A DNA stretch of 64,000 bases from Diacronema lutheri (Eukaryota; Haptophyta; Pavlovophyceae; Pavlovales; Pavlovaceae): positions 593,001 to 657,000 of the forward strand of contig JAGTXO010000019.1 of assembly GCA_019448385.1 (NCBI GenBank). Reading direction: 5' to 3'. The notes under the pieces were generated by a model. The model saw only the letters and a list, made by a program, of their open reading frames with translations, was not told the origin of the DNA and made no database searches. Made by a program: the position numbers and the translations under genes. Of this stretch, positions 10,652 to 19,859 are shown piece after piece; position 1 is the stretch's first letter; each line of letters begins with the position of its first letter.

Positions 10652-10771
10652 GACAGTCCTGCACTTCCCTCTCTCTGTATGTGGGTGGGGATATGAGTAC
10701 GTGGGGAGCCCGCGCTCAGTGGAGCCCGCGCTCCAGTGTGGAGCCCACGCTCCATTCCCGGACAGCTCAGA
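10652..10771. promoter_or_regulatory. Divergent promoter with three GGAGC-N4-GCTC dyads
   Basis: The interval separates the starts of the protease (-) and Doa10-like (+) genes. Three imperfect copies of a dyad lie at 10705-10718, 10720-10735 and 10739-10754; the second reads TGGAGCCCGCGCTCCA and the third TGGAGCCCACGCTCCA. Regular spacing of about 16-19 bp and dyad symmetry suggest binding sites for a dimeric factor. No TATA box is evident. Confidence 0.45.
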
Positions 10772-13700
10772 ATGGCCGCTTCATCTCGCGACGACGCCGG
10801 ATGGGACGAGGACGACGGGGAGGTCTGCCGCGTGTGCCGCGGTGCGGCGGAGGAGGGCCGGCCGCTCTATTCGCCGTGTCTCTGCTCGGGCTCGATCCAG
10901 CACGTGCACGAGGACTGCCTCCAAAGGTGGCTGCGCGTCGCCAAGGCGAACGGCGGCGGGAACGGCGGGCGGTGCGAGCTGTGCGACACGCCGTTCGAGT
11001 TCACCGCGCTCTACGCGGCGGAGGCGCCGGCGCGCCTGCCGCTGCGCGACCTGGCTTCGGGCCTCTTCGGCCGCGTGGCGCGTGCGCTTCCGCCGCTCCT
11101 CCGCGGCGCGCTCGCCGGCTGGGTGTGGCTCGTGTGCGTGCCGCTGCTGACGGCCTTCATGTGGCGCTGCGCCTTAGCGCCGTCGCTGCAGCCGTCGGAC
11201 CTCGTCGCGCTCGCGCGCGCGCACGCGGCCGCGGAGCCGCGCGCGCTCGTCATCGCCGCCGACGTCGCGCACGGCGCGCTCATCAACCTGTGCACGCTCG
11301 CGCTCCTACTGTTGGCGCAGTGGCTCGCCGACTGGGCCGTCGAGTACGCGCGCGCGGCGCGCCGCGCGCAGGCCGACGCGGCGCGCGCGCAGCTCGCCGC
11401 GCGCGCGGGCCCGCTTGGGCAGCACGCCGAGGAGGTCGACGGGCGCGTGCGGCCGGCGCGCGCGCCGCTCGCCGCGCGCGCGCGCCCCGCTGCGGCCGAA
11501 GCCGCTCGGCCGCGCCCGCGCCCGCTGCTGCAGCCGGCCGTGGTGCACGCGCGCGAAGCCGCGGCCGCTGGCGCGCACCCGATCGCCGGCGGCGCGGCGA
11601 GCGGCGCGCACGGCATCGACGCTGCACCCGTCGCGCCGCGAGCCACGCAGCTGCCGCACGGCGCGCCGGGCCCCTCGTCCGACCTCCGAGGCGTACGGGG
11701 CGTCGTCGGCGACGGAGGCGGCGGCCCGTCTGACCGCGGCCAGGGCGGCGGCGGAGGCGCAGGCGGCCAGGGCGGCGGCGGAGGCGGCAGCGCGCAGGCG
11801 GCACCACGCGCGCCCTCGGCATCTGGCGCGCCGCTCGCGCCGCCCGCACGAGCAGAGCTCGCGCCGCCTCGGCGCGCTGCATCCGAGGCGGAGGCGAAGG
11901 CGGACGCTGGTCAGGCGGACGCTCGTCAGGCGGGCGCGGCTGCCCCGAGCGCGCGCGCGGAGGCGGCGATGGCCGAAGGCACGGCGCGGCTGCGCGAGAC
12001 GACGGCGCAGGCCGCGGCGACCGCGGATGACGCGCAGCCGGGCGAGGCGACCGCGGAGGACGCGCAGCCGGGCGAGGCGACCGCGGAGGACGCGCAGCCG
12101 GGCGCGGGCGCGCGCAGGCACCTCCCGCCGCCGCCGCGCGCCGCCGCCGAGCGGCACGAGGGCCCCGGCGTAGCTGACGGTGTGGAGGCGGCGGTGGCGG
12201 CGGTGGCGGAGGAGGCGGACGAGGACGCGGACGCGGACGCTGACGCCGACGCGGAGGCGGAGGCGGAGGTAGGCGACGCCGACGAGGACGAGGCGGGCGC
12301 GGCGCTGCTCGCGGAGGCGTTCACCGCGCGGGCGTCGTTGAGCAGCATGCTCTGCTGCGTTGGCGCAATGCTCTGGTGCAACCTGCTCTGCCTTGCCCTC
12401 CTCCTTCTACTGCCCCTCAGGCTTGGCCGAGCAACCGCGCCCGCGTGGCGCCGCGCGGCCGCTGCGGTCGCGCGTCAGCTCGCGCGCGGCGCGGGCGGCG
12501 CGGGCGAGTGGATCGCGCGCGCGGCCGCGTTGATCGGGCGCGGCGCGAGCGGGACGGACGGGCGCGCGTTTGCGACAGATCGCATCGCGCCCGCGCCGCA
12601 CGCGGCGCACGCCGCGCCGTCGGCCATCGGCGCGGCGCCGGTGGCACTTGGCCGGAGCGCCGCCGGCGCGCACGCGCCCGCCCGCGCGGGCGGCGCGGCG
12701 GCCGCTATCGTGCGCGACGATGCCGCTGCACCCGCGGCCGCCATCGTGCGCGACGATGCCGCTGCACCCGCGGCCGCCATCGTGCGCGACGATGCCGCTG
12801 CACCCGCGGCCGCCATCGTGCGCGACGATGCCGCTGCACCCGCGGCCGCCATCGTGCGCGACGATGCCGCTGCACCCGCGGCCGCCATCGTGCGCGACGA
12901 TGCCGCTGCACCCGCGGCCGCCATCGTGCGCGACGATGCCGCTGCACCCGCGGCCGCCATCGTGCGCGACGATGCCGCCGCGGGTGCAGCGGACGTGGCA
13001 GCTGCTGCCGCGCCCCCTCTCTCCGCGGCGACTGCCCACGCGCTGCCGGTCGTCGCGCCGCTGTCGTGGCGGCGACAGCGCGCCGCCGTGGCGCCCGCGC
13101 AGGCGCGCCCGGCCTCCGCCGCGGCGCCGAGCGGCGCGTGGCCCGGCCGGTGGCGCCGCGACGCGCAGCGCGAGCCGCCCAGCCTCGTCGAGCGGCTTTG
13201 CCAAGGGGGCCGACCGCTCGGTCTGCTGCGCGACCTCGTCGAGCGCACGCGCGGTGCGGCGCCCGGCCGCGCGCGCTCACAGCGTGCGCGCATTGCCGCG
13301 AGCGGCTTGGCCGAGGGGCGGACCAGCCTAGTGCGGGGTGCCGCTGTGCCGCCCAGCGGCTTGGCCGAGGGGCGGACCAGCCTATTGCGGGGTGCCGCTG
13401 TGCCGCCCAGCGGCTTGGCCGAGGGGCGGACCAGCCTATTGCGGGGTGCCGCTGTGCCGCCCAGCGGCTTGGCCGAGGGGCGGACCAGCCTATTGCGGGG
13501 TGCCGCTGTGCCGCCCAGCGGCTTGGCCGAGGGGCGGACCAGCCTATTGCGGGGTGCCGCTGTGCCGCCCAGCGGCTTGGCCGAGGGGCGGACCAGCCTA
13601 GCGCGGGGCGTCGCTGTGCCGCCCAGCGGCGCCGCGCACGACGCCGCGCGCCGCGCCGGGCGCACGTGGGTGGTTCCGCCCGCCGCCTTGGAGCGCGCCG

Positions 13701-16638
13701 CGGGGCCAACGCGCGTTGCGGCTGCGGAGGCCGTGCGCGTTGAGCGTGGCGTGTCACCGCCGGCCGCACGCCTCGGCGCGCGGCCGGTGTCGCGCGCAGC
13801 CGTGCAGCTCGACGCTCGCCCGCTCGCTCGCGCGCCGGACGGCGCGGGCGCGCGCGTGATTGGCGCGACGCTCGCAGTTGTTGGTGGTGGTGGCAGCGGT
13901 GGTGGCAGCGGTGGTGGCAGCGGTGGTGGTAGCGGTGGTGGCAGCGGTGGTGGTAGCGGTGGTGGCAGCGGTGGTGGTGGTGGCAGCGGCGTGCGCGCGG
14001 TCGGCGGCGGAGGCGGCGGTCCGGCCGCGGGCGGCGCTGCGCTATGGCCGACGGCCGCGGACGCGTCGGCGCTGTGCGCGGGCTACGGCACGATGCTCGC
14101 GCTCGCCCTCGCCGCGGCGTTGGTCCTCGCGCTCGGCGCGCGCCTGAGCCCGCGCGTGCGCAGGTGGCGGAGCGTGCGCGCGCTGCGCGAGCTGTGCGGC
14201 TTGGCCGCGGGCGCGGCGCGCGCGTGGTGCGGCGTTGCGCTGAGCGGCGTCGCGCTGCCGATCGCGGTGGGGGCGAGCCTCGACGCGGCGTCCCTCGAGC
14301 TGCTCGGCGCGTCCGTCGCGTCGCGCCTCGCGCTCGCGCGCGCACTGCCCGCCTCCTTCGCCGTGCTGCACTGGGCGGGCGGCGCGCTCTGCCTGATGGG
14401 CGCAACCGAGGCGGTGCGAGCGTTGCAGTCCGTTCTGCGGCCGGAGGTGGTGCACGGTCTTGACGAGCTTGTCGGCGGTGGCGAGCTGCGCGCCGACGAC
14501 GACGACGACGACGACGACGAGCGCGCCGGCGCGGCGCGGCGCGCGGCGCGGAGGCGCGCGGCGGCCGCGCGCCGCGGCAACGACCGTCCCGGCCGCGTCG
14601 TGCGGCTGTGCGCGGCGGGTGCGTTCCATTCGCTGCTGCACATCTGGCTGCTCGCGCTGCCCGCACGGCTGCTTGCGCGCGTGCCGCTTTCCGTCCTGCC
14701 GCTCCGCCTGCTCCTCGGCGAGCATGGCGGCAGCGCGACGCCGGTCAGCGTGGCGGAGGTGCCCCTCGACCTGCTGCTCTTCCACGTCCTTCTGCCCCTC
14801 GCGCTCGAGCACGCGCGCACGGCCGACGCCGCGTCCGTCGCGGTGCGCGCGCTGCTCGGGCCGCTGTGCGACCTGCTCGGCATGCGCGACGCGTTGCTGT
14901 TGCCGCCCGTCGAGGCGCCGCGGCCGCAGCGGCCACCGCCGCCCGCCGGCGCTGCGCGCGCGTGCGCGCAATGGGCGCGCGCGTGCGCCTTTGGCGTGTG
15001 CGTGTGCGCGCTTGGCGTGGTCCTCTCTGCACTGAGCATTTCGCTCCCGCTGCTCGTCGGCCGTCGCCTCCTCGCAACGCTCGGGCTGCCATCGTCCTCT
15101 GACCTCTACGGCGGAGCGGCGGGCGCGGCGCTGCTCTGCGCCGGCGCGCGCGCGCTCGCCGCCGCGGCGCGCGCGCTGCGCTCGGAGCCGCTCGCCCAGC
15201 TCGCGCGTGCGGCATGGTGGCAGCTGCTCGTGGGCGCGGAGGCGGTCGCGCAATGCGTGCTTTGGCTCGGCGTCGCGCCGCTCCTTGTGCGCGCACCGCA
15301 CCTCAGCTCAGCGCACGCGCGCGACCGCACCACCCCTTTGAGTCTTCACCGCACCATCTTTGAAGGCTTGGAATGGGCCAGTGCGGATGCCAAGACCTCG
15401 GCGTCCAAGCCGCGCGCACGCCGCCACCGCGCGCGCCGCCGCCGTCAACCCTACCCCCCCCCCCCCCCCCCCCTTCTAACCCCTAACCCCTAACCCCCCC
15501 CCCCCCCCCCCCTCTCTTCCCTTTGTGCATGCAGCTCGGCATCCTCTTCGAGCTCGTCGCGATGGCGCCCATGCGCGCTCAGCTCGGTGAGACGCCCTGC
15601 CTCTGCCCCGCGCAGGACTGGGCCATCGGCCTGCTCTACCTCAAGGTGGGTGCGCGGCTGCTGCTGCTGCCGCAGCTGCGCGCCCACCCGTGGCGTGAGG
15701 CCCTCGTGCGCGCTCTCGATGGCGGTATGGCGCGCGAGCACCGTCGGGCGCTGACGGGCGCAGTGCTCGTGCCGCTGCTCTGGGCGTTGCTTCGGCTCAT
15801 CGCCCTCCCCTACGCGCTCATCCACGGTGTGCGCCCACCTCCCACCGCACCGCGCGCATTGTGAGCGGGTCGGGCGCCCCGCCGCGTGTGCGCGATCTGC
15901 GCGCGCTTTCCCTCCTTCCCCACCTTTTCCCTCCTACTCCACCTTTCCCCTCCTTCCCCACCTTTCCCTCCTTCCCCACCTTTCCCCGCTCAACTGCGCG
16001 CGCCGCTTCCGCGACGGCGCCTCGGCCGCGCGCGCGCAGGCGTGCGCGCGCGCTTGCCGCTGCCGCTCCGCCCCGCGCTGCTGCTGCAGCGCTACGCGTG
16101 GCACGTCGTGCTCCTCGGCGCGCTCGGCGCGCGCGTGCTGCCGCTCCTCCGCACCGCACTCTCGGCGGTGCACAACTCTATCCGTGACGAGCGCTACCTG
16201 CTCGGCACGCGCCTCGCCAACCATTCGAAGCACGCGCACTCGCCCGCGTGTGCACAGCCCGCGGGCCACGCCGCGCAGCGCGCGCCGGACGCGGCGCGCA
16301 TTGACGCGCCAGCCGCACGGCGCGGCGCGCCCGCCGCCGACGCCAACGAGCGGCGGCCATCGCCGGCGGACGGCGCAAGCGCAGGCGCCGAGCGCGTGCG
16401 CGCGAGCGCCCGTGGTGGCGCCGCGCGCGAGCCGCGCGGCGCGGCGAGTGGGCCGGGGCTGGCGATGTCAGCGCCAAGCGGCACGCCAGCCGCCAGGGCG
16501 GCGGAGCAGCCGCGCGGCTGCGAGGCGGACGCCACGCCGTGCCGCGCGGAGGCGGGCGGCGACGATGGCTGGGTGGTGCAGCGGCAGGAGCGGCGGCGGC
16601 AGGAGCGGCGGCGGCGCGCCCCTCGAGGTGTCGCGTGA
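10772..16638 (+). CDS. Doa10/MARCH6 (TEB4) RING-CH E3 ubiquitin ligase of the ER membrane
   Basis: Homologue of yeast Doa10 and human MARCH6, which ubiquitinate soluble and membrane ERAD substrates. Exons are 10772-15286, 15535-15826 and 16040-16638, 1801 residues, larger than the yeast protein (about 1319). The RING-CH begins at residue 19 (CRVCRGAAEEGRPLYSPCLC, a His-x2-Cys ligand pair, then CELC) and is followed by the conserved LPLRDLASGL and the first two transmembrane helices. Removing intron 1 creates GVAPLLLGILFELVAMAP and QDWAIG, matching the TEB4-Doa10 region; exon 3 gives RDERYLLGTRLANHS, the conserved C-terminal motif, before a disordered tail. Long disordered loops carry four in-frame tandem repeat blocks. 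The ATG at 10772 is preferred because the RING follows at the usual distance. Multiple further membrane helices are visible. Confidence 0.9.
12019..12108 (+). repeat. Three 30-bp in-frame repeats in Doa10-like gene
   Basis: Each unit encodes a version of EDAQPGEATA in a disordered acidic loop between membrane helices. The 30-bp period keeps the reading frame. Confidence 0.88.
12701..12988 (+). repeat. Eight 36-bp in-frame repeats (AAIVRDDAAAPA)
   Basis: Eight units of 36 bp begin at 12701 and repeat nearly identically; the last is partly diverged. The encoded 12-residue unit alternates a charged IVRDD with Ala-rich linkers. It lies in the cytosolic or luminal loop after the third membrane segment of the Doa10-like protein. 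Confidence 0.95.
13301..13624 (+). repeat. Six 54-bp in-frame repeats (SGLAEGRTSLLRGAAVPP)
   Basis: Six units of exactly 54 bp encode the 18-residue peptide with only Val/Leu/Ala changes at one position. The near identity of copies implies recent expansion or gene conversion. Confidence 0.95.
13884..13986 (+). repeat. Gly/Ser simple-sequence linker (GGTGGTGGCAGC)n
   Basis: A triplet-based microsatellite encodes a flexible GGGS-type linker within the Doa10-like protein, in frame with the flanking coding sequence. Confidence 0.9.
15454..15512 (+). repeat. Poly-C tracts with three telomere-like CTAACCC units in an intron
   Basis: Intron 1 of the Doa10-like gene contains a C run (15454-15473), then three 7-bp CTAACCC units (15476-15497, that is TTAGGGG-type on the other strand), then another C run (15494-15512) before the acceptor at 15534. 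It resembles, but does not equal, the TTAGGG telomere repeat, and it is interstitial. Confidence 0.85.
16444..16473 (+). repeat. 30-bp perfect inverted-repeat partner of 24056-24085
   Basis: This 30-bp segment, containing GGCCGGGGCTGGCGATGTCA, is the exact reverse complement of 24056-24085. It lies about 165 bp before the Doa10-like stop. Flanking bases differ on both sides. Confidence 0.92.
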
Positions 16639-16703
16639 GCGCGGTGTGTCTCACAGTCAGGCGACTGACATGCAGAGTCAATTCCCAGGTTGACTGGAGG
16701 TGG

Positions 16704-18689
16704 TCAGTCGTTGGAAGCCGACCCCCTCGACATGAGAGCGCTCACCTTGACCGTGTGGCCGCCAGACGCCGTCTCCGGCAGCGTGCGCACGAGGATGAAG
16801 CACTGCGCGCCAATGGGCGGCGGCGGCTGCGTCCGCCGGTGGACGGCGAGCAGATGCGGCTCGGCGACCGACACGTGCCGCTGCCCCGCGCGCACGTGGC
16901 CCTGGTGGATGCACGCCCGCGGCTTCTGGGCGCAATGCCGCTCGCACGAGCACGCGCCGACGCACGAGAGCGCGGCGCTGCCCATCCTACCCACCCACGA
17001 GCTGAGCAGGTACACGATGGCGTGCGCGCTGCTCGAGCTCGAACGCGGCGGTTGGGCGGGCGCGCGCGCTTCGCCGGACGGAGCGGCGAGCGGCGAGCGC
17101 GCGCCCACGGCGCCGCGCGCGCGCGGCGGCTGCGCGAGCGCGTGCGCGAGCTCGCGTTCGTCCGAGGCGGAATCGCTCCGTGCGGGCATCTCGAAGAGCA
17201 AGGCAAGCGACGCGTTCGGAGCGGTCGCGACAAAGCCCGGCTTGGCGCTCACGCCGTCCGCGCCCTTCTCCACGAGCCACGCGAAGCCGCCCGACGCGCG
17301 GTCGAGCGCGCCGGCTGGATCAGCATCGGGCACGCGCGCGAGCGCCGGGAAGGTGCGGCCAAGGCTGCGCAGCTTGGCAGCGCGCGCGCACGTTGCGCGC
17401 GTCGCGTAGTTGCGTTTGAAAAGCGGCGGCGGCAGGTCGAGCGCCCCGCCTGCGCCGCGCGAGCGGCAGCCGCCGCCGTCGCGCACCGCCGCCGGCGCTG
17501 GCGCCTGCGCCTGCGCCTGCGCCACGCGCAGATGGGCGCGCAGCGCGCGCTGCAGCGCGGCGACGACGACCGCGGCGACGTGGCAATGGCCGTGCTCAGT
17601 CGGGTGGACGCGGTCGCGCATGAGCGAGAGGAGCGAGAGCGTGCCCGCGGCGGTGGTCGGCGGTGGCGGGTACTCGGGCGAAGCGAGCACGCGCAGCGCT
17701 GCGTCCGCCTCGCTCGCGCCGCCGCACCGCCTCGCGACGATGCGCGCCACGTGCGCGCCTCCGATGCCGAGCGAATCGGCGTACGCTGCGCGCAGCAGCG
17801 CGGCCGGGATGGCGTAGTGGCACGCAACCTGAGCGATGCCGACCTCAGGCAGGCCGCGGCGGTCCGACTCGAAGGTCGCCTCGAACGGCGTGAACGCGAC
17901 GCGCAGCCGCTCGCCCTCGCGTCCGCCCGTCGGTGCGGTGAGGGGGCGTAACGGCCATGCGCGCGTCATGCGCTCATAGGGCGAGGACACGGGCTCGCCC
18001 GGCGGGACGGGCACGGTTGCGTTCGCCCAGAAGAGCGGTGTGGCGATCGCGACGAGCGCCGCTCCCGTGAGCAGCAGCTTGCGCACCAGCCGCTCGTAGT
18101 CGGCGGGCGCGGCGCGCACGCGGTGCTTGCCCGCGTGGCGCGACGGCCAGTTCGCCGCCGACTCGACGAGCACGAGGCGCGCGGACGAGAGCGGCACGCC
18201 CTCGCCGTCCAAGACGCACGGCTCGAGCTCGGCCGAATCGGCTGCCGCGACTGCCAAGTTGCGCACGTCGATCGTCGCGTTTGGCCAGCGCGCGCGCAGC
18301 CACGCGCCCAGCTGTGCGTGGTAGGTCCACGCAGCCTCCGTCCGGCCGTACGTCAAGCCGGCAGTGACCGAGCCGCCGATCGCCACGACGGTGACGCGCT
18401 CACCGCGCTCGAGCGCGCCAAACAGCCGCGAGAACGCGCAGCGCATCGCCTCGCTCGTCGCGAACAGGAGCGCGCGCGCCTGCGCGGCAGGGGCGAGCGC
18501 GTGCGTCGCGAGCGCCGCGACGCGCTGCGCGTCACCGCGTTCGCGCGCAAGCTCAACGAGGCGAGAAACAGGCCACGGCAGCGCAGCCTTGGGCACAAAG
18601 ACCACAGGCGCGAGCGCTGGATGTGGCGGCGGCTCGCCGAGCGCGCGCGCGCACAGCACGTGCGCCAGCGCGCACAGCACGTGCGCCAT
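16704..18689 (-). CDS. SGNH/GDSL-type esterase, probably secreted
   Basis: A 661-residue protein with SGNH-hydrolase blocks. The nucleophile block reads VVAIGGSVTAGLTYG and the catalytic Asp/His block reads RDRVHPTEHGH. The ATG at 18689 is chosen because the preceding frame has no signal or domain, while this start yields a hydrophobic leader (AHVLCALAHVLCARA) built from a 19-bp duplication. Downstream is a Pro/Ala-rich spacer and a Cys-containing C-terminal module (about the last 110 residues, with SSWVGRMGSAALSCVGACSC and SGGHTVKVSALM) that looks like a beta-sandwich. SGNH enzymes hydrolyse esters of lipids, glycans or acyl groups; the substrate here is unknown. No intron was needed. Its stop is 65 bp from the convergent Doa10-like stop. 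Confidence 0.75.
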   Translation of the reverse strand: MAHVLCALAHVLCARALGEPPPHPALAPVVFVPKAALPWPVSRLVELARERGDAQRVAALATHALAPAAQARALLFATSEAMRCAFSRLFGALERGERVTVVAIGGSVTAGLTYGRTEAAWTYHAQLGAWLRARWPNATIDVRNLAVAAADSAELEPCVLDGEGVPLSSARLVLVESAANWPSRHAGKHRVRAAPADYERLVRKLLLTGAALVAIATPLFWANATVPVPPGEPVSSPYERMTRAWPLRPLTAPTGGREGERLRVAFTPFEATFESDRRGLPEVGIAQVACHYAIPAALLRAAYADSLGIGGAHVARIVARRCGGASEADAALRVLASPEYPPPPTTAAGTLSLLSLMRDRVHPTEHGHCHVAAVVVAALQRALRAHLRVAQAQAQAPAPAAVRDGGGCRSRGAGGALDLPPPLFKRNYATRATCARAAKLRSLGRTFPALARVPDADPAGALDRASGGFAWLVEKGADGVSAKPGFVATAPNASLALLFEMPARSDSASDERELAHALAQPPRARGAVGARSPLAAPSGEARAPAQPPRSSSSSAHAIVYLLSSWVGRMGSAALSCVGACSCERHCAQKPRACIHQGHVRAGQRHVSVAEPHLLAVHRRTQPPPPIGAQCFILVRTLPETASGGHTVKVSALMSRGSASND

Positions 18690-18878
18690 TCCCCGCTTCC
18701 CGCGCGAACGCTTCAGGAGGAGGCAGGCCACGATGGGGGCTCCGGTTGGGATCGTGAATCCCGAGACCACCCTTTTTTCGATGAAGACTAGGAGGAGCAC
18801 GACCGGCGCCGTTTTTGAAGCGGCTCCCTCCCAGATCTCCTCCTGGCGCCGGCACTCGACGCGGCGCACGGCGGAGCC

Positions 18879-19432
18879 ATGTTCCCTTCGCTCGAGAAGT
18901 CGAAGGGCGGCTCGCCCTACCTGACGGAGGCGCCGAGCGATTCCAAGATGGCCGACACCTACTACATCTGTGCGCTCGCCCGCGCCGCGCGTGCGCCGAC
19001 CTCTGTGTGGCACGCTCATGGACGCGCCGCGCCCCGCGGTGCGCGCCGTCGCGGCGCGTGCAGGGGGCAACAAGGGCTCTGGCCTGTCCATTGGCGTGCG
19101 CTACGACGTGGACTATGCGCACGAGATGGAGATTGACGAGCGGACGTGCGTGCGCCGTCCGAGCTCTCCGAGCGGCGCGGCGGCGCGCGCCGCGCGTGCG
19201 AGACGCCTCGCGGCCGCCGAGCGCTCACGCGCAGCGCGGCGGCGCGCGCGCCCACGGCGCGGCGCGCAGGTACATGCCGCACTTTATGGACGGCGACGTC
19301 TTCTCGGGCGGCAACGCCTTCATGCAGACATTTGGCCAGCCCGTGCCGCTCGTCGAGGCGTACGCGGAGGCGGACGAGGGCATCGAGCCGTGCAACGCGC
19401 CTGCATTGAACCCGGCGGGCCACTGCCACTGA
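18879..19432 (+). CDS. Small three-exon protein of unknown function (111 residues)
   Basis: I do not recognise this protein. Exons 18879-18969, 19064-19145 and 19270-19432 join with phases 1 and 2 to give 111 residues. Junction peptides read smoothly: DTYYI-W-GNKGSGLSIGVRYDVD across intron 1 and EIDERT-YMPHFMDGDVF across intron 2. Composition is normal for a folded soluble protein, with aromatic and acidic residues and far less Ala/Arg than shadow frames. The C-terminus ends NPAGHCH. There is no signal peptide or membrane segment. Introns are about 94 and 124 bp with GTGCG donors and CAG acceptors. It starts 189 bp from the divergent SGNH gene. Confidence 0.6.
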
Positions 19433-19859
19433 GCGGGCACCGGGCGGAGCGCTCGGCGGCGGGCAGGGCCAGCGCGGCCGCGCCGTGGCGCGCACGCGTG
19501 GCGAGGTGCCGTGCGCCTGCGCGCGGCCGGCGTGAGCGCGCCGGCCTCGTCTTAGTGCCCGTCGGCGCTGCTCGCGCGCCTCTCCATCGCGTTCGCCGTG
19601 TGCATTTGAAGGTGACGCCGTGTGAGCGTCGCCGTGTGGAATTGAGGGCGACGTTGCCTCACGCCTTGCGCTGGGCTGCGCAGTGCGCGCGGCCCGCGTG
19701 GGCACCGGCTGTCGCCACTCGCCGCCTTGCCCTGTGCGGGCAGGGCAAGACTAGTGGCGACGTTTCAAACCCACTTCTGATGTTGATCCACAAGCATCCG
19801 TGCCGTGAAAAGGGCGCGGAACCGAAAACGGTGTGCGGTGCCGAGGCGCACCGGTGTCG
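19433..19859. other. Intergenic stretch between small protein and coiled-coil gene
   Basis: No gene is supported here. The last 110 bp are less GC-rich than the surroundings (with TTGATCCACAAGCATCC and GAAAACGG) and probably hold the promoter and 5' leader of the coiled-coil gene. No TATA box stands out. Confidence 0.5.

Noticed and set aside
15476-15497. Chromosome-end telomere
   Set aside because: Only three units, inside an intron with conserved coding exons on both sides.
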